In this document: positions 1 to 7,320 of the stretch, one piece after another | Layout of the letters: every line of letters begins with the position of its first letter | How positions within the stretch are numbered: the first letter of the stretch is position 1 | Virus record (IMG/VR): IMGVR_UViG_3300048582_000118 | Location: 1-64,000 of that record | Origin: a virus | Reading direction: 5' to 3' (one strand) | Length of the DNA: 64,000 bases | Notes under the pieces: model-generated | Seen by the model: only the letters and a program-made list of their open reading frames with translations | Told to the model about the DNA's origin: nothing | Database searches by the model: none | Made by a program: the position numbers and the translations under genes

Positions 1-451
1 ATACCCCTTGTCCATCAGTAATTAGCACCTGATCAGCAGTACCGTCTGCAATGGGAAAACGCATTCCATTTAGAAATAAATAGAGATCTGGTTCTATAGA
101 TAACGATTGACCCGGTTCGGTTGCAATGACCGGGTCACCGGTTGTCCCTAGCTTAACATTACCGGTGCTAGAAGGAGTTAACGCAATATCTCCGTTGAGA
201 GAAATAGCGGAGTCACCGGTAACAGAGATAATAGAATTATTTATAAAAGAGATATCGTCAAAGACAAGATTTCGCCACGACGATGGTTCGGTGCCCTTAA
301 ATCTTAGCGATCCCATTAAGGTATCAAACCAAAAATCTCCCTGAGGAACTGTGGTTGGATCTACGGAAGTACCCTGATGTAACGTAGTACCGCGTTTACC
401 TATCTTAAAGGAGGTCGCAGATGTACCTTTTGCATTTATTGTGACTGTCAA
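1..451 (-). CDS. Tail fibre protein, 5' part (runs off the left edge)
   Basis: A leftward reading frame is open from a TTG at 451 to the window edge (about 150 residues). An in-frame TAA directly precedes the TTG, and an AGGAGAGG ribosome-binding site sits a few bases upstream, so TTG is the likely start; the first in-frame ATG lies deep in the protein. The visible part reads as a fibre N-terminus: a QGDFWFDTLMGSLRFKG-type segment followed by short beta repeats with GN, GD and TG turns, like the other fibre genes here. The segment resembles adsorption-structure proteins that describe virion display modules. A late-type box lies at 518-525. The C-terminal receptor-binding part is outside the window, so the receptor and full length are unknown. 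Confidence 0.75.
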   Translation of the reverse strand, partial: MTVTINAKGTSATSFKIGKRGTTLHQGTSVDPTTVPQGDFWFDTLMGSLRFKGTEPSSWRNLVFDDISFINNSIISVTGDSAISLNGDIALTPSSTGNVKLGTTGDPVIATEPGQSLSIEPDLYLFLNGMRFPIADGTADQVLITDGQGV

Positions 452-517
452 TTACCTCTCCTATGTCAGGCAATGTGCCTGTCTAACTTTCGTTAGTCAT
501 GGGTTATTACTATTGTG

Positions 518-525
518 TATTTATC
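518..525 (-). promoter_or_regulatory. Late promoter box (GATAAATA), leftward fibre gene
   Basis: GATAAATA on the minus strand, about 65 bases upstream of the TTG start at 451. It is one of a set of identical boxes upstream of structural genes and resembles the T4 late box TATAAATA read by gp55. The assignment is from position and repetition only. Confidence 0.6.
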
Positions 526-576
526 TAATCAGTTGTATATCTTAAATTATACCGATTACGTAATAGTACCTTATTA

Positions 577-584
577 GATAAATA
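577..584 (+). promoter_or_regulatory. Late promoter box (GATAAATA), neck genes
   Basis: GATAAATA about 22 bases before the GTG start of gp14. It lies back-to-back with the leftward box at 518-525, giving a divergent late promoter pair. Confidence 0.65.
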
Positions 585-606
585 TAAGATATAAGAGGAG
601 ACTTGT

Positions 607-1791
607 GTGCCTAGACTATCGCTTTGGAACCCTAATAAAGGTAAAGATTATGATTTTGCAGATCGGGCTTCGGCTGAAAACTTGCACATCGGTGGAGTCG
701 GCATATTAGTCCACAAATATATCGGCAGTGGCGACAGTGAAGATCCTGCTAAAATACAAGATGTATTATTCTTAGAGAATAGAGACAGAAGATACGACGA
801 CACCCTGTATGAACTACGGGCCCATTATACTCCGGAGGATGTAGAATACGACTTATCACAATTCGGCATATTCTTATCTAACGATACAATACGTTTCACG
901 TTTCATTATAACGAAATGATGCGATTCTTAGGAAGAAAACTTATGAGTGGCGACGTAATAGAAATGCCTAATCAGAGAGACACAACGCTCGACGGTACTG
1001 CAATAAATGCATATTACGTGGTACAAGATTCATTGTATGCTGCTCCTGGGTACTCTGTTACGTGGAGGCCCCATCTTTGGAAAGTAAGAGCGAAACAAAT
1101 GCCAGCTAGCAGCGAATATCAAGACGTACTTGACAAAGCAGCAACAGGCGATAGTGCCGGTGGAGAAGGCGACGGCACCGGGCTGATGGCGCCGGGTTAT
1201 AGCGACAATGTTACCGCGGACGGCGACATAGGGTTCGGTTGCAACCATGCAATCACCGATGCGTTAGACAGGTATTGCGAAATATTAGGAATCACCGATC
1301 AAAATGTTGCTGAAGCAGCCCAGAATGTATTTTACGATCCAAAGTTCTTTGAATCGGCAAATCTCTGGGTTACTATGAGTCCAGAAGGTTATCCGCTTAT
1401 AGAATATTGGGCTAGTGGCGACGGGATTCCGCCGAACGGACAACCGTTAGCAGGGATCGGCGTTACATTTCCACCGGATATGAAAGACGGGGAATATTAT
1501 CTCCGAGTAGATTATACCCCAGATAGATTATTCCAAAAACAAGGAAATGTTTTTAAACGAATAGAAGACGATCTACGCAGATGGTGGACGCCTACTAATG
1601 TGCCGCTTGACGGGTATATTAACAACAACAATATGTCCACACTCGACGACGGAACGGTTATTAGGGAAAAGACCCCGATAAGCAAGGCAGTGTCGGCTAA
1701 AACAGATATATACGCCGCTGATAAAGCTGCTCAAACTAAAGCAGAAGAAAAAAGACAAAGAATTGCAAAAAGATTAGACGGGGCACAGTGA
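607..1791 (+). CDS. gp14: Neck protein gp14-like
   Basis: Related to T4 gp14, which with gp13 forms the head-tail neck of the virion. The recognisable part is residues 45-125: FLENRDRRYDDTLYELR, a DLSQFGIFLSNDTI segment, and LGRKLMSGDVIEMPNQRD, all characteristic of the marine T4-type gp14 family. At 394 residues it is much longer than T4 gp14 (about 256); the extra length is a Gly/Asp-rich insert near residues 175-215 and a C-terminal extension. The start is GTG, preceded by GAGGAG with six bases of spacing. It is first in a late transcription unit and is followed by gp15, as in T4. Confidence 0.85.
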   Translation: MPRLSLWNPNKGKDYDFADRASAENLHIGGVGILVHKYIGSGDSEDPAKIQDVLFLENRDRRYDDTLYELRAHYTPEDVEYDLSQFGIFLSNDTIRFTFHYNEMMRFLGRKLMSGDVIEMPNQRDTTLDGTAINAYYVVQDSLYAAPGYSVTWRPHLWKVRAKQMPASSEYQDVLDKAATGDSAGGEGDGTGLMAPGYSDNVTADGDIGFGCNHAITDALDRYCEILGITDQNVAEAAQNVFYDPKFFESANLWVTMSPEGYPLIEYWASGDGIPPNGQPLAGIGVTFPPDMKDGEYYLRVDYTPDRLFQKQGNVFKRIEDDLRRWWTPTNVPLDGYINNNNMSTLDDGTVIREKTPISKAVSAKTDIYAADKAAQTKAEEKRQRIAKRLDGAQ

Positions 1792-1837
1792 GTAAAGAAA
1801 ATAAAAGATTAAAGTCAATTAACGGAGGCAGTTAGTT

Positions 1838-3279
1838 ATGGATTTTTTTACGATAACCAGGTAAGACGGTACCTGGTACAGTTTATGAGGATCTTTTCAA
1901 ACTACAGCATACAGTCGGGTCCTAACGAAAACGGCACAGTAGTACAATCTCGTGTGCCTATCATATACGGCAACATGTCGTGGATGGCAGCACAAATTTT
2001 AAAAGGAGGAAGTCAAAACACTTCTCTTCCATCGCCCATGATGTCGGCGTGGATCGTTGAAATGAAAATAGCACCTGATCGCAGGCAAGATCCTGCATTT
2101 GAAAGCACCGTTAACGCAATAGAGCGAAATGTAGTAGGAAACGATTACGGAAAGCAAGTAGGAAACAGATACACAATCAACAGATACATGCCTGTGCCTT
2201 ATGATTTAACAATGCAGTTAGATATCTGGACAACAACAACGACTACTAAATTGCAAATATTAGAACAAATTTTAACCATTTTTAACCCATCTATACAACT
2301 ACAACAAAACGCTAACAAGTTAGATTGGACTTCTATATTTGAGGTGGAGTTAACGCAGGTTACTTGGTCTAACACCGGGGTTCCGCCGGGACCGGATCAG
2401 CCTCGCGAAGTTGCATCGTTGCAATTTAGAGTACCTATCTGGATTAATCCTCCTGCAAAAGTAAAAAGAATTAAGCTAATTGAAGAAATTGTAGTAAATA
2501 TAAACTCAGTAAAAGATATCCAAGACGCCGAAATAGAAAGGCTTTTAGACCCGGCGGTAATAATGCATTCACCGCCTACACAATTAATTGTTACACCAGG
2601 TATGCACCGTATTGCTGTAGGCATAGATGGTTTAGAAAAAAATGAAGTAATGTTGTTAACAAAATATGGTAATAAAGACCCTAATCTATCGTGGAAAAGT
2701 TTATTTGAAGAATACGGAAACATGGAATTAAATGAAACTATTTTAAGATTGAAATTAGATCCCGATATAGAAGTTTTTGATAACGATGTATTGGGGGTAA
2801 TATCTGTAGATCCTGCACTACCACAAAACATCGCCCGATTTGAAGTTGACATAGATACCCTTCCTAGTACTATCAGCAGCGGTCCGGTAAACGACATTAT
2901 TAATCCGGGAAAAGTGTTCCCTGGGAGGGGGTTGCCGCAGGCTGCTGCTGGTCAAAGATACTTGCTTGTAAGTAATCTCACAAATGGAGAGGAACCGGCT
3001 ATCCCAGTTAACACCGGTAGAAATCCTTGGGGAACAATCACAGCATACGAAAACGATATAATTGAATACACCGGTACAGAGTGGTTCGTAAGTTTTGATA
3101 GTACCACCGAAAATAAAAATCAGTATGTAATAAATTTACGCACTATGAATCATTATAAATTCACAGGTAACGACTGGGTGTTTACTTACCTAGGAGAATA
3201 CTTCCCTGGTTATTTCCGTTTTGAGAATATACACACAAACGGATCGGGTACTGGAACCAGCCCTTCGGATTTTTGCTAA
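1838..3279 (+). CDS. gp15: Tail completion / sheath stabiliser gp15-like, start out of frame at a T7 run
   Basis: gp15 caps the tail tube and sheath where the tail joins the neck. The body of the protein is in the frame of ATG 1885 and has the family hallmarks VPIIYGNMSWM, YMPVPYDLTMQLDIW and LQILEQILTIFNPSI. However, 1885 has no ribosome-binding site. A strong GGAGG at 1824-1828 precedes ATG 1838, which opens M-D-F-F and then stops after eight codons. Reading one base back after the T run (1843-1849) gives MDFFYDNQVRRYLVQF leading into MRIFSNY, exactly the expected gp15 N-terminus. So the gene starts at 1838 and needs a -1 shift at T TTT TTT, either real slippage or a missing T in the sequence. 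T4 gp15 is about 272 residues; here a C-terminal extension of roughly 200 residues ends in an ENDIIEYTGTEWFVSFDS beta module. Confidence 0.85.
1843..1849 (+). other. T7 slippery run (frameshift site or indel) in gp15
   Basis: Seven T in a row, phased as T TTT TTT in the frame of ATG 1838, satisfy the X XXY YYZ pattern for -1 slippage by tandem tRNAs. The base after the run is A, and the -1 frame continues with TAC into the long gp15 frame. A one-base deletion of a T8 run would look the same. Confidence 0.7.
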
Positions 3280-3287
3280 ATATTACA

Positions 3288-3737
3288 ATGCAAACAACTA
3301 CAATAAACCACGCTGAAAAGACTGGGGTAGGGACTATTTTCCTATGCTCGAGTACTGCCCGTGTTCTTTTAAATCTAAGAGCTCCATATAAAACTTTCTC
3401 ATTGTGCTGGTCGCTGTGGGGTGGAATGTCAGAAGGCAACGAGACCCCGAAAGAAACCTTACTTAGGGAGTTAAGCGAAGAAATGGGCACAGTACCGGAC
3501 ATCGAACGTTTTTATCCTTTTGACATTTACGAATCAAAGGATGGCAATTTTCGTTACTATACGTTTGTCTGTGTAGTTGATAAAGAATTTACACCTGAGA
3601 TAAACAAAGAAGCTGTAGGATATGCTTGGACTAAATTAGGTGTGTGGCCTAAACCAATGCACGCTGGCGCAAAGATATCTTTTTGCAATAAAAAGGCATT
3701 AGAAAAGATGCAAATGATACTAGATCAACATCAGTGA
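3288..3737 (+). CDS. Nudix hydrolase
   Basis: A 149-residue Nudix protein that would hydrolyse a nucleoside diphosphate linked to another moiety, with a divalent metal. The Nudix box is complete at residues 46-68: G-x5-E-x7-REL-x-EE-x-G, spelled GMSEGNE then TPKETLL then RELSEEMGT, with a Thr instead of the usual hydrophobic last residue. WSLWGGM precedes it as expected. ATG 3288 lies just after the gp15 stop (3279); an in-frame TTG at 3273 would overlap gp15 and is less likely. It is co-transcribed with neck genes, so it is probably made late. T4 has its own Nudix enzyme (NudE), but the substrate here cannot be told from sequence. Confidence 0.85.
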   Translation: MQTTTINHAEKTGVGTIFLCSSTARVLLNLRAPYKTFSLCWSLWGGMSEGNETPKETLLRELSEEMGTVPDIERFYPFDIYESKDGNFRYYTFVCVVDKEFTPEINKEAVGYAWTKLGVWPKPMHAGAKISFCNKKALEKMQMILDQHQ

Positions 3738-4288
3738 CGCTAAATATATGTATGACAGCGAAAATCATACAATTTACACATGCTAAACTTTCGCGGGAAA
3801 TACAACAACATATTGCCCGCTCGCGTCAACTTCACCAATCATTATACGCCCAAGATAGTTACGCCGACACGTTCTACGAAGAAAAAGAATGCTTTAAAGA
3901 AGAATTTAACAAAGGTTACAACACCCTTGTAACAAATTTACGAACTAAGAGTGCTAAATATAAATTCCCAACTGTTATGAGTGGTTACAGAAAAGACATA
4001 AATCCAGTTGATGCACTTTATCAAAATTTGCAAGAAGCACTATTTTGTTTCGATAAAAACAATAAGTTCTACTTATGGATAATTTCTTTATTTAGAAACG
4101 AAGAATGGCTAGATGACTTGTTAGCTGATCTGCACTACGACTGTGTAGTGATATCTAGATTTCAGAAAGACAACTATAAAAATAAGTACAATGTCGGAAT
4201 TAACGAATTGCATGTCCTGCAAAACATTAAGTCCAACTTTGCACATTATAAAAAAACATTCGCGATGATGAGAGATTACACTATTTAA
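3734..4288 (+). CDS. Unknown protein after the Nudix gene
   Basis: A 184-residue protein with no family I recognise. It is rich in Lys, Asn, Tyr and aromatic residues, mostly helical by composition, with no signal peptide or clear membrane segment. Translation may start at GTG 3734, which overlaps the Nudix stop by four bases (GTGA, a coupling overlap), or at ATG 3752; neither has a good ribosome-binding site. Its last eight bases overlap the 3' end of the convergent fibre-block gene, and a small inverted repeat (ACACTAT, seven-base loop, ATAGTGT, about 4278-4298) sits over the two stop codons. It closes the gp14-gp15-Nudix unit. Confidence 0.7.
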   Translation: MTLNICMTAKIIQFTHAKLSREIQQHIARSRQLHQSLYAQDSYADTFYEEKECFKEEFNKGYNTLVTNLRTKSAKYKFPTVMSGYRKDINPVDALYQNLQEALFCFDKNNKFYLWIISLFRNEEWLDDLLADLHYDCVVISRFQKDNYKNKYNVGINELHVLQNIKSNFAHYKKTFAMMRDYTI

Positions 4289-6041
4289 TTGATAGTGTAG
4301 TTGCACTAACATCCCCATTTACGATCATTGACACGCCGGGATTACCCGATGTCTCTTTGCATGTGAAAACAACGGTGCTTCCTTCTGCAATTCCCCAGCT
4401 TGCGTTAACTAAGGCAGTCTCTGTATAATTTAAAACAGACGATATCCCGTTCCATTGTTTGGAATATTTCTGAACACCGTCGACCTTAACCTCGACTAAA
4501 CAACTAGACGCAAAGTTGGACGATAACATTACGTTGTATGTCATTTGCCCGTCAGTAATTGCAGTTACTGGAGGAGAAATTGTAATGACATCGGTGACAA
4601 CACCCGATTCGAGGGTTACGCGAGAAGTATTAGTACCTTCGATGCCTCCGGAACCGGATGACGGGATACCAGGAACAATATCACTAAACACAAGCTCTGA
4701 TCGAGCAGTGCTACCCATTATCATTGTCGTAATACTTCCGTTGCTTATAGAACCGTATACAATTACGGTAGAATCAGCGTTAACCTGCCACGACTCGTCG
4801 ACTGGTATTGTAAATTCTAACCGTTGCGAGGATAACAGCGGGGCTGAGGATGCAGAATATCGTTGTATGCCGTCAACAGTTATAGATAAATCTAAAGGAA
4901 CCGAAGCGTCGGAAGTTACGTTAAATGCTAAATTAGCCGTTGCCGATATGAATCCATCGGCAGTATCATTGTCCCATGTTAACCCAAACGCAGTCGGTGT
5001 AGTTAATACCCGAACATCGCTTGTACTAGCAACCCCAATAACTTCAACCGGTTCGCCTTCTACAATATTAGTAATTGCTAACGTTGACGATTGTACATCT
5101 CCCTTAACTTCGATGTTTACAGCACCTGAAATTTCTCTGAATAAAATAACTATAGAAGATCCTAACCTAATATCCCAGGAGCTATCTATTAATATATCTT
5201 GAGTCACAAGCTGATCTTGATAAAATGACGGAGTAACAGCAGAATGCTTAACTATTCCGTCGACTGTTACCTCTACTTCAGCTACGGTAGAGGTACTAGA
5301 ATTAGCTAACATCCTGTATGACAATAACCCCGATGCAACATTAGCTTGAGACACAAGCTGGAGGCCGATCGGTTCAAACGTATTAGTAATTACTCGTCTA
5401 GTAGTATCATTATCGAACATCTCGTTAACTGCGTCGGCGGGCGTATCTTTACGATAAACTTCTTTTGCTAACCAAGAAATGCCGTTATCAATAGACGTTA
5501 GATTTATCGTCGATGTCCCATTCGGATTCAAAGGTATTTGAACCGATCTGTTATCCGCCCACGATACTCGAGTATCTGAAGAAAACGTTACTTTGTGAAA
5601 TCCTACTTGATCTTGCTGCAAAGTTAAATTAACAGATATAACTGGCATATTAACTGATACACTCTGCATCTGAATCGAAGTGTCACTTGCTATAGTTAAG
5701 ATCCATGTATTAGAAGATACAGGATCAATAATCTGAGTGTCGGCTACGGTTGCAGATGTTACCGAAGTACTGATGTACCCGAGCGACGACTTAACGCCGA
5801 TTAAACTTGCGCCTGACGACAATGACGACAAATAAATAGCTGCGTCTGCTGCTGGTAACACTTCGGTACCATTGCTGACTGTAAAATCCCCCGATGCTAC
5901 TTTTGCTGCAAATGCAGGGTCGCTCGACAAGGTGTCTACTGCAAAAGAAGTGTATTCTTGGGTGGCACCTGGTCTTATTTGTGCGCCAATAATAAGAACA
6001 TCTTCGGCGGTGTTATTTGTTATTAAAATTCTATTACTCAT
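4281..6041 (-). CDS. Virion protein with three tandem beta modules
   Basis: A 586-residue protein at the distal end of the fibre block. The N-terminal 90 residues (MSNRILITNNTAEDVLIIG) form a separate domain. The C-terminal half holds three related modules of roughly 110-120 residues, each with a VxVDGxxKYS strand, a x-SWxIxxGSTVIV strand and a closing GDVxxTTLxI strand, so a Greek-key or jelly-roll-like repeat is likely. The start chosen is ATG 6041, whose ATGA overlaps the stop of the upstream gene and which has GGTGGAG upstream; an in-frame GTG at 6053 is also open. It is probably a tail-fibre or decoration component by context; no enzyme motif is visible. Confidence 0.7.
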   Translation of the reverse strand: MSNRILITNNTAEDVLIIGAQIRPGATQEYTSFAVDTLSSDPAFAAKVASGDFTVSNGTEVLPAADAAIYLSSLSSGASLIGVKSSLGYISTSVTSATVADTQIIDPVSSNTWILTIASDTSIQMQSVSVNMPVISVNLTLQQDQVGFHKVTFSSDTRVSWADNRSVQIPLNPNGTSTINLTSIDNGISWLAKEVYRKDTPADAVNEMFDNDTTRRVITNTFEPIGLQLVSQANVASGLLSYRMLANSSTSTVAEVEVTVDGIVKHSAVTPSFYQDQLVTQDILIDSSWDIRLGSSIVILFREISGAVNIEVKGDVQSSTLAITNIVEGEPVEVIGVASTSDVRVLTTPTAFGLTWDNDTADGFISATANLAFNVTSDASVPLDLSITVDGIQRYSASSAPLLSSQRLEFTIPVDESWQVNADSTVIVYGSISNGSITTMIMGSTARSELVFSDIVPGIPSSGSGGIEGTNTSRVTLESGVVTDVITISPPVTAITDGQMTYNVMLSSNFASSCLVEVKVDGVQKYSKQWNGISSVLNYTETALVNASWGIAEGSTVVFTCKETSGNPGVSMIVNGDVSATTLSIK

Positions 6042-6622
6042 ATCGGTCTCCACCCTGTGTAAGGATCAAATGCATCAATTTCTTCTTCTGTTGTAAGAGA
6101 ATCTAATTCGTCTGATTTTGCAAAATAATCCTGCCTAACCATTTCTCGAGTACGTTGAAAACGTGCATGGAAATTCATAAGCTCAGCAGCCGTTAAAGAC
6201 TGCATTTGTAGATCTGTTGTAATAATGTCAATTTTATTACTTTCGGTAATTGCATCAACTGGAACCCCGGTTACAATTGCAAGCACTTTATCCACTACGA
6301 TTGTTGTACTAAATGACGATGCATTATACAATTCGCCTTCGGTGAGATCATTTCCGTTCGGAGCATAGTGGAAGTCACCGGCTAACTGTTGGCTGCGATA
6401 CGTTTCTAAATCTACATTTTTAATATCGCGCTTCCATGCAATCCTATCGGCTGTTATTAAAACCCCTTCTTCCGGTATAATCCAGTACATAGTCGGTATT
6501 TGCTCATTGTCATTAATGACTAAAGAAGTATCCGGATTAATTAACCAAGGTGGATCGGTAAAATCCGGCGTGTTTACGCTCGGAAAATATACTTTTGTGA
6601 TTCTATTAACTACGCTTGCCAT
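6038..6622 (-). CDS. Putative fibre-associated protein, chaperone-like tail
   Basis: A 194-residue protein between the LamG gene and the triple-module gene, coupled to both (3-base gap upstream, ATGA overlap downstream). It contains MYWIIPEEGVLITADRIAWKR, then a long helical C-terminal third (residues 135-180) and ends FDPYTGWRPI. Small proteins of this shape often sit beside fibre genes as attachment or assembly proteins, but I cannot assign a family. The start ATG has AGGAAC upstream. It may be a structural adaptor or a fibre assembly protein; confidence in the role is low while confidence that it is coding is high. Confidence 0.65.
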   Translation of the reverse strand: MASVVNRITKVYFPSVNTPDFTDPPWLINPDTSLVINDNEQIPTMYWIIPEEGVLITADRIAWKRDIKNVDLETYRSQQLAGDFHYAPNGNDLTEGELYNASSFSTTIVVDKVLAIVTGVPVDAITESNKIDIITTDLQMQSLTAAELMNFHARFQRTREMVRQDYFAKSDELDSLTTEEEIDAFDPYTGWRPI

Positions 6623-6624
6623 AT

Positions 6625-7320
6625 TTAAGTTCCTGATAGCCGTGATTTAGTGAAAGTCCGATAGGAAGATACCCATATCGGCGATGCAGTGTTTGTTTTT
6701 CCGTTATATCTATTCGGACTGTAATCCCTAACTGTCCCGTTTAGGGTAGGTGATATTGTGCCATTTTCCGGAGCTTCGTTTAGTTGATACCACGCCACTA
6801 GACCATCGTACAGACAATCCATACCAGCGGCTTCGTTGTACATCTCTACTTCTTTTTGAGAAAAAGCCCTGTTGTAAATTCTTACATCTTCAACTAGGCC
6901 GTCATAAGGCCAAGTAGTACCACCATTCCAGCCGCCGAGTGCAAAAATACGAGAAGAGTTAGTTCGCACTGGACCTGTGTAGTTAGCTGATTCGGTTAAT
7001 GCGCCGTTGATCCACAACTGAAGTTGAGACCCGGTATACACTGCGCATAACGTCGTAGAATCTTGCGAAATACCGCCGGAGGTAGATAAGGCGCGAACTG
7101 TGCCATTTATATTTAATCGTACGTTAATCTTTTTCCCGTTGCTGATGTGTATGCCAAAGTCTCCCGAACCTACGGATGTTCCGGAGGTTTGACTCATTAT
7201 GTATGCATTAGAAGTACTCAATGCCTGAACCGTACACATAAAAGAACACGCACTTAATCCATTTAGGGGAATGTTAGTGGTTGCTATAAGTTGATTAGCT
7301 CCGGTGAAGTTAACTGCCAT
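6625..7320 (-). CDS. LamG / concanavalin-like lectin domain protein
   Basis: A 231-residue protein whose first 165 residues form a laminin-G-like (concanavalin A-type) jelly roll. The signature is the C-terminal strand set YDGLVEDVRIYNRAFSQKEV followed by EMYNEA, together with LQLWINGALTES and a GGWNGG loop. Such domains bind glycans, so this is probably a receptor-recognition or fibre-tip protein. Its ATG overlaps the stop of the giant fibre gene by one base (TAATG), so the two are translated together. The C-terminal 60 residues (LVAWYQLNEAPENG and on) read like a second, partial lectin-type segment. Confidence 0.8.
   Translation of the reverse strand: MAVNFTGANQLIATTNIPLNGLSACSFMCTVQALSTSNAYIMSQTSGTSVGSGDFGIHISNGKKINVRLNINGTVRALSTSGGISQDSTTLCAVYTGSQLQLWINGALTESANYTGPVRTNSSRIFALGGWNGGTTWPYDGLVEDVRIYNRAFSQKEVEMYNEAAGMDCLYDGLVAWYQLNEAPENGTISPTLNGTVRDYSPNRYNGKTNTASPIWVSSYRTFTKSRLSGT

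Noticed and set aside
126-344. Rightward 72-aa frame at the left edge
   Set aside because: It is antisense to the supported leftward fibre frame and lacks a ribosome-binding site.
4278-4298. Inverted repeat over the converging stop codons as a terminator
   Set aside because: Only seven AT-rich base pairs with no T-run, so it is mentioned with the genes rather than called as a terminator.
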